The notes under the pieces are model-generated. The model ran no database searches. It saw only the letters and a list, made by a program, of their open reading frames with translations, and had not been told where the DNA came from. DNA of 64,000 bases, from assembly GCF_900182615.1 (NCBI RefSeq), contig NZ_FXTE01000001.1, forward strand, positions 620,001-684,000, written 5' to 3'. Below are positions 32,880-41,895 of the stretch, in pieces. Numbering within the stretch: the first letter of the stretch is position 1; every line of letters begins with the position of its first letter. This DNA comes from Ruegeria faecimaris. Lineage in GTDB: Bacteria > Pseudomonadota > Alphaproteobacteria > Rhodobacterales > Rhodobacteraceae. Made by a program: the position numbers and the translations under genes.

Positions 32880-33893
32880 ATGACAAATGCGCTCAGCAAA
32901 CTTCTGGACTCCAACACGACTCTTTTGGCGGATGGAGCAACAGGTACAAACCTATTCAACATGGGCCTGCAGTCGGGCGACGCGCCCGAGCTTTGGAACG
33001 TCGATGCACCGGATAAAATCCGCGCGCTCTATCAGGGCTCAGTAGACGCAGGCAGCGACCTTTTCCTGACCAACACATTCGGCGGGACATCTGCGCGTCT
33101 CAAACTGCACGAGGCTCAGAACCGGGTCGGTGAACTGAACCGCGCAGGCGCAGAACTTGGCCGTGAGGTTGCTGACAAAGCCAACCGTCCGGTTATCGTC
33201 GCGGGATCGGTCGGACCAACCGGCGAGATCATGCAGCCTGTTGGCGCCCTGTCCCATGCCGATGCCGTGGAAATGTTCCACGAACAGGCTCATGCATTGA
33301 AGGACGGCGGTGTCGATGTTCTTTGGGTCGAAACCATCAGCGCCCCAGAAGAGTTCAGGGCCGCGGCAGAAGCCTTTGCGCTGGTCGATATGCCTTGGTG
33401 TGGCACGATGAGCTTTGACACGGCTGGCCGCACCATGATGGGTGTCACATCCGCCGACTTTGCTCAGTTGGTTGAAACGCTCCCTAACCCGCCGGTTGCC
33501 TTTGGCGCAAATTGCGGGACTGGCGCGTCTGATATTCTGCGCACTGTCCTTGGATTTGTCGCACAAGGTACGGAACGGCCGCTGATATCAAAAGGCAATG
33601 CCGGTATTCCGAAATATGTGGATGGACATATTCATTATGACGGCACGCCGGAACTGATGGGCCATTATGCGACCATGGCGCGAGAGGCTGGCGCAAGCAT
33701 TATCGGCGGATGTTGCGGCACAATGCCCGAGCATCTGCGGCACATGAGAGCTGCGCTTGACGGTGCCCCGTCCGGTATACGCCCAACCCTTGATCAGATC
33801 ACAGACGCGCTGGGCCCGTTCTCATCCGCAACTGACGGGACTGGCGAGTCCGCCCTTCCGGAACGGCGCGTGCGTAAACGCCGCCGCGCCTGA
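32880..33893 (+). CDS. bmt: Betaine/homocysteine S-methyltransferase family protein
   Basis: Transfers a methyl group to homocysteine to form methionine. The 337-residue barrel protein begins LADGATGTNLF and has the zinc cysteines in FGANCGTG and GGCCGTMPEHLRHM. Related Roseobacter enzymes either use glycine betaine or act as the homocysteine-binding component of a methionine synthase split into separate proteins; the sequence alone does not decide. The C-terminal tail is rich in arginine. Start ATG 32880 gives the usual length. Lies alone between the zeta gene and an enoyl-CoA hydratase (convergent). Confidence 0.85.
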   Translation: MTNALSKLLDSNTTLLADGATGTNLFNMGLQSGDAPELWNVDAPDKIRALYQGSVDAGSDLFLTNTFGGTSARLKLHEAQNRVGELNRAGAELGREVADKANRPVIVAGSVGPTGEIMQPVGALSHADAVEMFHEQAHALKDGGVDVLWVETISAPEEFRAAAEAFALVDMPWCGTMSFDTAGRTMMGVTSADFAQLVETLPNPPVAFGANCGTGASDILRTVLGFVAQGTERPLISKGNAGIPKYVDGHIHYDGTPELMGHYATMAREAGASIIGGCCGTMPEHLRHMRAALDGAPSGIRPTLDQITDALGPFSSATDGTGESALPERRVRKRRRA

Positions 33894-33898
33894 CAACC

Positions 33899-34675
33899 TC
33901 AACGCCCTTCGAATTTCGGGGGGCGTTTTTGCATGAAGGCAACGACGCCTTCGGAAAAGTCTCGGCTGCGGCCACATTCACCTTGCAGATGCGCCTCTGC
34001 CTCGAGCTGTTGCGGCAGAGTGTTTTCATAGGTGCCGCGAATAGCCTTTTTGATGGCGCCAAACCCTGAGGTTGGACCTTTGGCCAGATACATGGCCCGC
34101 TTGCGCCAATGCGCTTCGAACTCCGCGTCGGGAACGGCTTCCCAGATCAGGCCCCAGTCGTCGGCCTGTCGAGCACTGATCTTATCGGCAAAAAGAGCAG
34201 CGCCCATGGCTTTGGCGAACCCCATCTGGCGCGGCATAAACCAGGTGCCTCCAGCGTCGGGCAACAGGCCGATACGGGCAAAAGCCTGCAGGAAATAAGC
34301 ACTCTCCGTCGCGATCACGATATCCGCGCATAGCGCCAGATTGGCCCCTGCCCCCGCAGCAGCGCCATTTACTGCGGCGATTGTTGGAACCGGGCAATTA
34401 TAGATTGCTTCAAGCATGGGCTCGTATTCGTCGCGCAGCGTGCGCTCAAGATCAATCTTCCCGGTGCTTGAGGCATCACCTAAATCCTGACCCGAGCAAA
34501 AAGCGTTTCCCTTACCGGTCAAAACAATCGCGCGGGCATGGGTGGCAGCGTGTTTCATCGCGTGCGTGACTTCGGCCCGCAACTGAGCGGTCATTGCGTT
34601 CAACTTCTCTGGGCGGTTCAGAGTTACCACTGCCAGATCATCCGCAATGTCCAACAGGATCGCTTCGTATTCCAT
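33899..34675 (-). CDS. Enoyl-CoA hydratase/isomerase family protein
   Basis: The 258-residue crotonase-fold protein shows the oxyanion-hole segments FCSGQDLGDASS and AVNGAAAGAGANLALCADI, and the active-site region AFARIGLLPDAGGTWFMPR. The pattern resembles PaaG (ring 1,2-epoxyphenylacetyl-CoA isomerase) more than a generic beta-oxidation hydratase: the active-site loop has D rather than a second glutamate. A phenylacetate role is an inference, as no paa genes are nearby. ATG 34675 follows GGAGGGG. Confidence 0.88.
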   Translation of the reverse strand: MEYEAILLDIADDLAVVTLNRPEKLNAMTAQLRAEVTHAMKHAATHARAIVLTGKGNAFCSGQDLGDASSTGKIDLERTLRDEYEPMLEAIYNCPVPTIAAVNGAAAGAGANLALCADIVIATESAYFLQAFARIGLLPDAGGTWFMPRQMGFAKAMGAALFADKISARQADDWGLIWEAVPDAEFEAHWRKRAMYLAKGPTSGFGAIKKAIRGTYENTLPQQLEAEAHLQGECGRSRDFSEGVVAFMQKRPPKFEGR

Positions 34676-34746
34676 CCACCCCTCCAAGGTTCGCTGCGCC
34701 TGCGACCCTGCCTCAATTTCCAATGAAGGAAAAGGTGAACCGAAGG

Positions 34747-35205
34747 TCAATCTTTGAGGATTTCGCGTAATCGTTCTTTCTCGGCGTCGCTAAGGAGGCC
34801 GTCACCTTCCCTTCGGTCCTGTTCCGCCGATCTTTTGCGTAAAAAGCTGAAACCAGTCGCCACAGCGATCAAAAGCATGATCGGACCGGCCAGCCACAAA
34901 AGGATGTTCGATCCTGACGTTGTTGGCCTTAGCAAAACATATTCGCCGTAGCGATCAACGATAAAGTCAATCGCCTGTCCATCTGTATCGCCGGCCACCA
35001 GGCGTTCGCGCAATAACAGGCGCAAGTCACGGGCCAATCCTGCATTGCTTTCGTCTATGCTTTCGTTGCGGCAAACCAGACAGCGCAAGCCGGAACTCAG
35101 ATCCCGCGCCCTCTGTTCCAGGATCGGATCATCAAGCACCTCGTCAGGTTGGACAGCCATGCTTGGCGTTGCCAATAAAAGCAGTATCAGTAGAAACCGT
35201 TTCAT
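34747..35205 (-). CDS. ccmH: Cytochrome c maturation protein CcmH
   Basis: Thioredoxin-like membrane-anchored factor that reduces apocytochrome c or presents it for haem attachment. The 152-residue protein has a signal peptide (residues 1-17), the redox motif LRCLVCRNESI (C42, C45), a periplasmic helical domain, one membrane helix (about 98-118) and a charged tail. ATG overlaps the ccmF stop by four bases. The short, single-domain form is usual in Alphaproteobacteria. Confidence 0.95.
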   Translation of the reverse strand: MKRFLLILLLLATPSMAVQPDEVLDDPILEQRARDLSSGLRCLVCRNESIDESNAGLARDLRLLLRERLVAGDTDGQAIDFIVDRYGEYVLLRPTTSGSNILLWLAGPIMLLIAVATGFSFLRKRSAEQDRREGDGLLSDAEKERLREILKD

Positions 35206-37166
35206 TCCGCCGGAACCCCCTGCGTCGGCGTCTTGCGCGCGCCTGCCGCAACGCGAAAACGCCTGTCGCACAGGCTAAGAACGCCACCGAGCGCCATCAG
35301 TAGGCACCCGCCCCAAATCCAATTCGCTAAAGGCTTGATATAAGTCCGCACGACCCAGCCACCATTTGCCTGCTGATCTCCAATGACGACGTAAAGATCC
35401 CTGAGAAACCGATAGTCAATCGCAGCTTCAGTCGTTGGCATCCTTGAAACTGGGTAGTCGCGTTTTTCCGGATGCAGTGTTGCGATTGTTCGACCGGCCT
35501 GTTCGACCTTAACATCGGCTGTGGTTGAGAAATAGTTGGGCCCCTCGACATTCCGAACCTGTTCAAGTGTCAGAGTGAACTGGCCAACCTCGAAAGGCTG
35601 CCCCGTCTGCGCAACGCGGATATCCTCGACCTCCCATGCGGTCAGCCCGGCGATGGCAAAGATCGTAACCCCCAGTCCGGTATGGGCTGCAGCCTTGCCC
35701 CAATCGGCACCGGGCAGTCTGAACAGACGCTGCAGGTTGTTTTTTCTTCCAGTACGGCTCCAAAGGTCCACAATAGCGCCAAATGTGATCCAGGCCCCCA
35801 GAAACAGCCCCACGGGTCCCAATGCGCTGCGACCGGTCTGCATGACCCAAACGAGCAAGCCAAGCGCAACCGCCAGAAGGAATGCGAACCGCAACGAATG
35901 CGCCGCCTTGCCAAGCTTTCCACGTTTCCACGGAAGCATTGCACCAAGCGGTAATACAATCCCCAGCGCAACCATGAACGGTGTGAACGCCGCATTAAAG
36001 AACGGCGCGCCGACCGAGAGTTTGCGATCAAATGCCATCTCGGCCACCATCGGCCACAAGGTTCCGAAGAACACAACGAAACAGCTGACCGCCAATAGAA
36101 TGTTGTTCAGCACCAGGGCGCTTTCGCGGCTGACCATACCAAACACGCCCTTGGCCTCCATCGCTTGCGCGCGTGCCGCATAGAGTGTCAACGCACCGCC
36201 AATGAAGACCACAAGAATGATCAGGATAAACACGCCGCGTTCAGGATCATTGGCAAAGGCATGTACCGAAGTCAAAAGCCCCGATCGCACAATGAACGTC
36301 CCGATCAGCGAAAAGCCAAAGGCGATAATCGCCAGAAGGATAGTCCAGCTCTTCAGCGCTTCACGCTTTTCGACCACGATAGCAGAATGTAACAGGGCTG
36401 CCGCCAATAGCCACGGCATGAAAGAAGCGTTTTCGACCGGATCCCAGAACCAGAACCCGCCCCAGCCCAGCTCGTAATAGGCCCACCAGGATCCAAGCGC
36501 GATCCCAATAGTCAGAAAAATCCATGCGGCCAGCGTCCAGGGACGCACCCACCTCCCCCAAGAGGCATCCACGCGCCCTTCGATCAGCGCGGCCACTGCA
36601 AAGCTGAATGCCATGCTCAGGCCGACATAGCCCAGATACAGAAACGGCGGGTGGAATGCCAAACCTGGATCTTGCAATAATGGGTTGAGATCGCGCCCAT
36701 CGAACGGGGCGATAATCAGACGGTCAAATGGGTTCGAGGTGAGCAGGATAAAAGCGTAAAACGCCACCCCTACGGCCGCCTGAACCGCTAGCACGCGCGC
36801 TTTGAGCGTCGGAGGTAACCCTGCGCCAAAAAAAGCGGCCATGGCCCCGAAAACTGCGACGATCAGGACCCACAGTAACATTGACCCTTCGTGGTTGCCC
36901 CACGTGCCGCTGATTTTATACAGCATCGGTTTGGCGGAATGGCTGTTTTCAACCACTATCCGCAATGAGAAATCAGAGGTGGTAAAGGCCCAGACCAACG
37001 CCGCGAAAGAGAAGGCGACTAACAGAAACTGTGCAATAGCGGCGGTTTCTGCAAAGGACATCCAGCCAGTCCACCGTTTCGCCGCCCCTATCAGCGGAAT
37101 GACCGTCTGAACGATGGCGACGAGAAAGGCGAGTATCAGCGCGAAGTGACCAAGTTCTGTAATCAT
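35202..37166 (-). CDS. ccmF: Cytochrome c maturation protein CcmF (haem lyase subunit)
   Basis: Large membrane protein that attaches haem to apocytochrome c in system I. The 654-residue protein has many transmembrane helices and the tryptophan-rich WWD region (GSWWAYYELGWGGFWFWDPVE, about residues 225-245, here cut short) and WGNHEGSMLLW near residue 85. ATG 37166 is chosen over an upstream TTG because the protein then begins ITELGHFALILAFL as in relatives. ccmH follows in an ATGA overlap. ccmE lies further upstream, separated by two lysis-type genes, so the ccm cluster is interrupted. Confidence 0.95.
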   Translation of the reverse strand: MITELGHFALILAFLVAIVQTVIPLIGAAKRWTGWMSFAETAAIAQFLLVAFSFAALVWAFTTSDFSLRIVVENSHSAKPMLYKISGTWGNHEGSMLLWVLIVAVFGAMAAFFGAGLPPTLKARVLAVQAAVGVAFYAFILLTSNPFDRLIIAPFDGRDLNPLLQDPGLAFHPPFLYLGYVGLSMAFSFAVAALIEGRVDASWGRWVRPWTLAAWIFLTIGIALGSWWAYYELGWGGFWFWDPVENASFMPWLLAAALLHSAIVVEKREALKSWTILLAIIAFGFSLIGTFIVRSGLLTSVHAFANDPERGVFILIILVVFIGGALTLYAARAQAMEAKGVFGMVSRESALVLNNILLAVSCFVVFFGTLWPMVAEMAFDRKLSVGAPFFNAAFTPFMVALGIVLPLGAMLPWKRGKLGKAAHSLRFAFLLAVALGLLVWVMQTGRSALGPVGLFLGAWITFGAIVDLWSRTGRKNNLQRLFRLPGADWGKAAAHTGLGVTIFAIAGLTAWEVEDIRVAQTGQPFEVGQFTLTLEQVRNVEGPNYFSTTADVKVEQAGRTIATLHPEKRDYPVSRMPTTEAAIDYRFLRDLYVVIGDQQANGGWVVRTYIKPLANWIWGGCLLMALGGVLSLCDRRFRVAAGARKTPTQGVPAE

Positions 37167-37241
37167 GATCCCGCATATATTCCTGTTGAGGGACAATCAC
37201 CAATCACTTTCGCCTCTGCCGGACGCACATAGTGTCGCGGG

Positions 37242-37820
37242 TCAGGCCGACCGACCCCGCCGCCAATCCTCGAGCGCAGGGTTGAAATCGGGTTTTAGGA
37301 CCTCATCGGCCAAGCCTGCATCTGTCCCAGTATCAGCGACCCCAATCAAACGTTCCCGCATCTCAGCCAGTGTTTCGATGTTTTCCATAACTTTCGGAGT
37401 ACGTGTCATCGTTGCCGAAATTTCTCGCTGCAGATCCTGCACTTTGGTCTGGTGTCTTGCGCCGAAATAGAACGAGACGACCACGCCCAACAACCACCAC
37501 AAGGGCTCAGGCACCAGCGCAATCCCCTGCATCCGAGCGGCAAACCAAAGCGGATCGACCATAGCGGCGACAAACAGCCCCAATGTTCCCAAGGCCATGG
37601 CGGGGCGCGGCAGCCGGTTGAGCCCGTCCATAAAACGGTCAAATGCACCTTTTTGAACCCGCTCGAACTCAGTCCTATATTGTTCCAGTACTCCCTGTTG
37701 GCGCGTCAGGTCGCGTTTAGCGCCCTGCTCAGCATTTTCACGAAAGACTTCGGTTGTTTCACGCACGACATTCCGACCCTCGCCAAACAAGAACGCAAAT
37801 ATCCCCGAGATCAGCCCCAT
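37242..37820 (-). CDS. GTA-type holin (GTA_holin_3TM family)
   Basis: The 192-residue protein resembles the holin that releases gene transfer agent particles in Rhodobacter capsulatus (rcc00556 type). A charged helix (ETTEVFRENAEQGAKRDLTR) precedes two to three membrane segments: LPRPAMALGTLGLFVAAMV (about 70-88) and PLWWLLGVVVSFYFGA (about 105-121), with a weaker hydrophobic start (LISGIFAFLFG). The C-terminal tail is charged. It overlaps the endolysin gene by ten bases, a typical lysis-cassette arrangement. It lies inside a cytochrome c maturation cluster and not next to GTA structural genes. Confidence 0.78.
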   Translation of the reverse strand: MGLISGIFAFLFGEGRNVVRETTEVFRENAEQGAKRDLTRQQGVLEQYRTEFERVQKGAFDRFMDGLNRLPRPAMALGTLGLFVAAMVDPLWFAARMQGIALVPEPLWWLLGVVVSFYFGARHQTKVQDLQREISATMTRTPKVMENIETLAEMRERLIGVADTGTDAGLADEVLKPDFNPALEDWRRGRSA

Positions 37821-38422
37821 TCAGAAACCCTCCTTTGAAATTCTGCGTCGCTAAGATGATAGGTCGGTGACAGGAATTCCTCAGCGCGTCGTATCCAGCC
37901 ACCTTTTGCCCCAGACCGGGACCGAGCATATTTGCGAGAGGCTGGACGCCGTTCCGCTATCCGGAAATAATAGTTTCTCCTGGCAACGCCATAGGCATCC
38001 CGCAGCGCGACAGGGTCCGGTTCAGTTGCAGCACTACAAGCCTGCGCCGTCTGCGGGCCTACAACGCCATCTACGACGACATGATACCCCATTTCACGCA
38101 GCAAATATTGCATAATTTTAACAGCTTGAACGCCTGAATTCACGTACATGTCGAAAACAGATGGCTGCAGAATGTTAGGCAGTAGGTGTAATCGCGGTTT
38201 TGAGAAATAGTGGCGGATAAAGATTTCAACGGCCTGCGACCGGCTCAGCCGCCTTACATCGGATACATCAACGTTCCCGTCCTGCGTCAGGTCCAGTTGC
38301 AATCTGCGCATGGTATGGATTGTTACGCCGAATTTTGTCGCTCCACCCGGATCGTCGGGGTCATCGACAAAACCACCTTCACGCGTAACTATCTGTTCCG
38401 CGATCTGCCGAACCGTCTGCAT
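37811..38422 (-). CDS. GTA-type endolysin (GH108 N-acetylmuramidase)
   Basis: The 203-residue protein begins with the GH108 catalytic region: REGGFVDDPDDPGGATKFGVT (here trimmed), with catalytic glutamate E15, followed by a helical domain and a peptidoglycan-binding C-terminus (VVDGVVGPQTAQAC, YFRIAERRPASRKYARSR). This matches the R. capsulatus GTA endolysin rcc00555. No signal peptide is seen, as expected for an enzyme released by a holin. It overlaps the holin start by ten bases. A terminator separates it from ccmE, so its promoter should lie in 38423-38488. Confidence 0.8.
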   Translation of the reverse strand: MQTVRQIAEQIVTREGGFVDDPDDPGGATKFGVTIHTMRRLQLDLTQDGNVDVSDVRRLSRSQAVEIFIRHYFSKPRLHLLPNILQPSVFDMYVNSGVQAVKIMQYLLREMGYHVVVDGVVGPQTAQACSAATEPDPVALRDAYGVARRNYYFRIAERRPASRKYARSRSGAKGGWIRRAEEFLSPTYHLSDAEFQRRVSEWG

Positions 38423-38467
38423 GTACTGTTCTCCAACTTGGGACAGACAGACGCTCGGACAATTCTG

Positions 38468-38482
38468 TTAATACAGCTAAAA
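38468..38482 (-). promoter_or_regulatory. Weak CtrA-like site before the endolysin gene
   Basis: On the minus strand the sequence reads TTTT, seven bases, TTAA, which matches the CtrA consensus TTAA-N7-TTAA at 6 of 8 positions. It lies 46 bases before the endolysin ATG. CtrA influences GTA release in Rhodobacter, so the site is worth testing, but the match is imperfect. Confidence 0.25.
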
Positions 38483-38518
38483 TAGAAAGGGCGCTGCATG
38501 TCGATCCACGCAACGCCC
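38483..38518 (-). terminator. Terminator of ccmE
   Basis: GGGCGCTGC (38489-38497) and GCAACGCCC (38510-38518) pair with one G-T wobble; on the minus strand TTTCTATTTT follows. It stands between ccmE and the endolysin gene, making these separate transcripts. Confidence 0.78.
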
Positions 38519-38543
38519 GAATTCCGATCTCAAAGCCTATGGC

Positions 38544-38990
38544 TCAGCTCTCGCCGGCCTCCTTGTAAATACCTTGTTCTTTCAACGCGTCCACAACCTC
38601 TTTTGGCATATAGGTCTCATCGTGTTTCGCAAGAATTTCTGAGGCTTCAAAGACTCCGTTTACGTAGCTTCCGGTACCAATCATACCCTGGTTTTCCGAG
38701 AACAAATCAGGCAAAACCCCAGTAAACGTGACCGGCACACTTTCGCCACCGTCCGTCACCACAAAACGCACGGTTTCCCCTTGCCCCCGCACGATCGAAC
38801 CCTCTTCGACCAGACCACCGATCCGGAATACTTCAGTCGGTTTTGGCGGCTCTGCCATTACTTCACTGGGCGAGCGGAAGAAATTGATGCCGTCCTGCAT
38901 AGCGTATCCGATCAACGCCGTAGACACTGCCAAAGCAACGATTGACAGAAGGATGATTTGAACGCGACGACGTTTCTTGAGCGTTTTCAT
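38544..38990 (-). CDS. ccmE: Cytochrome c maturation haem chaperone CcmE
   Basis: Periplasmic membrane-anchored chaperone that binds haem covalently through a histidine. The 148-residue protein has an N-terminal anchor helix (residues about 11-31), an OB-fold domain and the haem-binding site LAKHDETYMPKE (H123) with the downstream tyrosine (Y127). Follows argC by 7 bases and is the last gene of that unit, ending at a terminator. Confidence 0.96.
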   Translation of the reverse strand: MKTLKKRRRVQIILLSIVALAVSTALIGYAMQDGINFFRSPSEVMAEPPKPTEVFRIGGLVEEGSIVRGQGETVRFVVTDGGESVPVTFTGVLPDLFSENQGMIGTGSYVNGVFEASEILAKHDETYMPKEVVDALKEQGIYKEAGES

Positions 38991-38997
38991 TTGTTCC

Positions 38998-40026
38998 TCA
39001 TGGGAAAAGTGGGGCCATCATCAGACCCGCAGTTTCAGCTTCACCTAACATCAGGTTAGCGTTCTGCAAGGCTTGGCCACTGCTACCTTTTGTCAGGTTA
39101 TCCAGTGCTCCGATCACAATGGCGCGCCTCTCGATCCGGTCGCTGGCCACGCCGATATGGCAGAAATTTGAGCCGCGCACATGGTGGGTCGAGGGTGTTT
39201 CGCCAAATGGCAGCATCTGGATAAATGGTTCGCTTTCATAGGTTTTCACAAGCGCTTCATAAACGCTCGTGGGGTCACCTTTGACATATGTAGTCGCTAG
39301 GATACCCCGGTTTGCCGGAACTAGATGCGGAGTGAACTGAACTTGGACCGGGCGCCCTGCAAGGGCAGAAAATTCTTGATCGAATTCCCCCAAATGCCGA
39401 TGCGTACCGCCAACAGCATATGCGTTATACCCTTCGCTAAGTTCGGCATGCAGCAGGTTTTCTTTCAGCGACCGCCCGGCACCAGACACCGCGCATTTGA
39501 GGTCCAGAATGATGTCATCCAGATCGATGACACCGGCCGAAATCAAGGGACGCAATACATATTGTCCGGTAGCGGCGTTGCAACCTGTTCCGGCAACCAA
39601 GCGGGCCGTGCGAATTTGATCGCGATAAAACTCGGTCAGGCCGTAAACGGCCTCCTCCTGCTGCTCCAAAGCCGCATGAGGGTTGCCATACCATTTTTCA
39701 TATTCCTCAGGGTCGCGTAGCCTGAAATCGGCGGACAGGTCGATGATTTTAAGGTCCTTCGGCAGATCGCGGATAACTTCCTGGCTGGTTTTATGTGGCA
39801 GCGCGCAAAAGCACAGGTCGATCCCTGAAAAGTCGATTTCCGAAATCTTGCCAAGAACCGGAAGCTGCAGGTGCCGCAAATGAGGGAACACCTGCGCCAT
39901 CGACTGTCCGGCTTTCCGCTCGGCAGAAAGTGCAGCGATTTCCATATTCGGATGCTCGGCGATCAACCGAACCAGTTCAGCGCCGGTATAACCCGAAGCG
40001 CCCAGAATTGCGATTTTGTGGGTCAT
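38998..40026 (-). CDS. argC: N-acetyl-gamma-glutamyl-phosphate reductase
   Basis: Third step of arginine synthesis. The 342-residue protein begins with the NADP-binding [13 protein letters not shown], and its catalytic cysteine sits in [28 protein letters not shown] and [10 protein letters not shown] follow. ATG 40026 follows AAGAGG; an earlier ATG nine codons upstream is less likely. Co-transcribed with ccmE. Confidence 0.95.
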   Translation of the reverse strand: MTHKIAILGASGYTGAELVRLIAEHPNMEIAALSAERKAGQSMAQVFPHLRHLQLPVLGKISEIDFSGIDLCFCALPHKTSQEVIRDLPKDLKIIDLSADFRLRDPEEYEKWYGNPHAALEQQEEAVYGLTEFYRDQIRTARLVAGTGCNAATGQYVLRPLISAGVIDLDDIILDLKCAVSGAGRSLKENLLHAELSEGYNAYAVGGTHRHLGEFDQEFSALAGRPVQVQFTPHLVPANRGILATTYVKGDPTSVYEALVKTYESEPFIQMLPFGETPSTHHVRGSNFCHIGVASDRIERRAIVIGALDNLTKGSSGQALQNANLMLGEAETAGLMMAPLFP

Positions 40027-40120
40027 CTTGGACCTCTTGAAACTGTATGCCACTGTTCATGCCCGCCACTGTGACGGTCATGGGATTACGGGTTCTTTCA
40101 GGCCGCGTCTTTGACCAAAG

Positions 40121-40930
40121 TCAGACAGCCTCGAAAGTAATTTGTCGTCGGAGGAACTGGGTGGCGCGATCACTGACAACGCCTGGCTTACCACTGGTCA
40201 GATAGCCGCCCTTCGCCGCACCCTGCATATTCGGATGCCGCTGCAAATAGTCTGCCAGACTTTCGGCAACCAGATCACCCTGGCTGAACACCTCAACGTC
40301 GGGTCCCAAGGCCTTCTGAAACGCCTCAGCCATCAAGGGATAGTGCGTACAACCCAGAATTGCGGCCTGAGGCTCTGGCATCTTGCGTTTCAGGGCGTCC
40401 ACATGGCTTCGCACCAGCGCTTCGGCCAGGATCATGTCGCCTTCCTCGATTGCATCAACGACCCCACCGCAGGCCTGCGCCTCAACATCTACGCCAATCG
40501 CGCGAAAGGCCAATTCGCGTTGAAACGCGCGACTGGATACGGTGGCCGGGGTCGCAAACAAAGCGACATGTTTGACCGCGACTTCACGCGGCGGGCTGTT
40601 GTCGCCCCATTGCCGCTCAGTCAGCGCTTCGATCAAAGGAACAAAAACGCCCAAGACGCGCTTGCCTTGAGGCACGCCCTCTTCCTGCATCCGCCGCAAA
40701 GCAGCAGCGCTGGCCGTATTGCAGGCCAGAATCACCAGATCACAGCCCCGGTTCCAGAGGTCGTTCACCGCACCCCGGGTCAGCTCATAGATATTCTCTA
40801 CATCACGCACCCCGTAAGGCGCATGTGCGCTGTCCGCGTAATACAGGAAATCAACGTCGGGAAGACGTTTCTGCGCGGCGTTCAGAACGGTCAGACCGCC
40901 CAAACCAGAATCAAAAATGCCTACTGCCAT
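40121..40930 (-). CDS. murI: Glutamate racemase
   Basis: Makes D-glutamate for peptidoglycan. The 269-residue protein has the conserved [13 protein letters not shown] start and the two catalytic cysteines in LACNTASA (C70) and LGCTHYPL (C194). Overlaps nothing; the acyltransferase gene begins 8 bases upstream on the same strand, so the two are probably co-transcribed. Confidence 0.95.
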   Translation of the reverse strand: MAVGIFDSGLGGLTVLNAAQKRLPDVDFLYYADSAHAPYGVRDVENIYELTRGAVNDLWNRGCDLVILACNTASAAALRRMQEEGVPQGKRVLGVFVPLIEALTERQWGDNSPPREVAVKHVALFATPATVSSRAFQRELAFRAIGVDVEAQACGGVVDAIEEGDMILAEALVRSHVDALKRKMPEPQAAILGCTHYPLMAEAFQKALGPDVEVFSQGDLVAESLADYLQRHPNMQGAAKGGYLTSGKPGVVSDRATQFLRRQITFEAV

Positions 40931-40938
40931 TTGCCCCT

Positions 40939-41817
40939 TTAGGCGCGATGCCGTTCCTCAAATTCATAGCCATAGTCATAAGACTTTAGTGGCTTTGGAG
41001 ACAGCTCATACGTTGCTTTGCGCAAGAAATCCATCATCTTGCGCGTATCCTTGGCCAACGGGTCCAGAACGTCGCGGCCGATGGGCTCTCCGATCACCAC
41101 CTGGACCGGGGTATCAACGCGTTTTTTGAATTCCTTGATCAGCAATCCCATGCGCAATGTATTGTGCAGATGGCTGGCGATCTGAAACAGGCGTGAGGTA
41201 TGACCGTCAAAAAAGACCGGCACAACTGTCGCGTCTGATTTGGCAACCATCCGCGCTGTGAAGCCACGCCAGCCCGGGTCCATCGGGTACGAGAAAGGCT
41301 TTGCCCCTGTGCTGACGGTACCGCCGGGAAATATGCCAATCGCGCCGCCCTCGCCCAGATAGTTCAAAGCTTTCTTGCGGGTCTCCAGGTTCTGCTTCAT
41401 CGCAGCTTTTGTATCGTCGAATGAAATCGGCAGAACGACCCGATTCAGATCCTCTGCCTTACGAAACACATGGTTGGCCAGAATGCGAAAATCCCCACGC
41501 GTACTGGACAACATGTGCCCCATCATCAACCCATCCAGAATTCCATATGGGTGATTGGCAATCAAAATCAGAGGGCCATTACGGGGAATATTAGACAATG
41601 ACCCGCCAACCACATCCAGAGACAAACCGTATCTCTCAACCATGACCGACCAGAAATCTCGCCCGTTGGCCACGTCTTTTTCGTACCCATCAGCACGCCT
41701 GATAAGGCGCAGGCGGCCTGTGGTGTTCTCCATAAGCTTGATGACCATCCGTCCGCTTTTGGTTTCGGCGGAATAGGCATAAGAAATGTCACGTGCAACA
41801 TGGCGTCGCGAGGGCAT
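40939..41817 (-). CDS. Lysophospholipid acyltransferase family protein (PlsC-like)
   Basis: The 292-residue protein has the acyltransferase block [16 protein letters not shown] (an NHx-type motif with the histidine six residues before the aspartate, a spacing variant) and the second block [13 protein letters not shown]. No clear membrane helix; the start is basic. Candidates are 1-acylglycerol-3-phosphate or ornithine-lipid acylation; the sequence does not decide. GGAG stands 6 bases before the ATG. Pairs with murI. Confidence 0.85.
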   Translation of the reverse strand: MPSRRHVARDISYAYSAETKSGRMVIKLMENTTGRLRLIRRADGYEKDVANGRDFWSVMVERYGLSLDVVGGSLSNIPRNGPLILIANHPYGILDGLMMGHMLSSTRGDFRILANHVFRKAEDLNRVVLPISFDDTKAAMKQNLETRKKALNYLGEGGAIGIFPGGTVSTGAKPFSYPMDPGWRGFTARMVAKSDATVVPVFFDGHTSRLFQIASHLHNTLRMGLLIKEFKKRVDTPVQVVIGEPIGRDVLDPLAKDTRKMMDFLRKATYELSPKPLKSYDYGYEFEERHRA

Positions 41818-41895
41818 GGAAATCTCCGGTTTTGTACCTGCATTTTAAATGCAAGTAACAATTTTGCCTAGCTGTCGTGACACGGTTGTGACGAA

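Noticed and set aside
37242..38422. Prophage remnant
   Set aside because: Only lysis genes are present, with no integrase, capsid or tail genes and no attachment repeats; the GTA explanation fits better.
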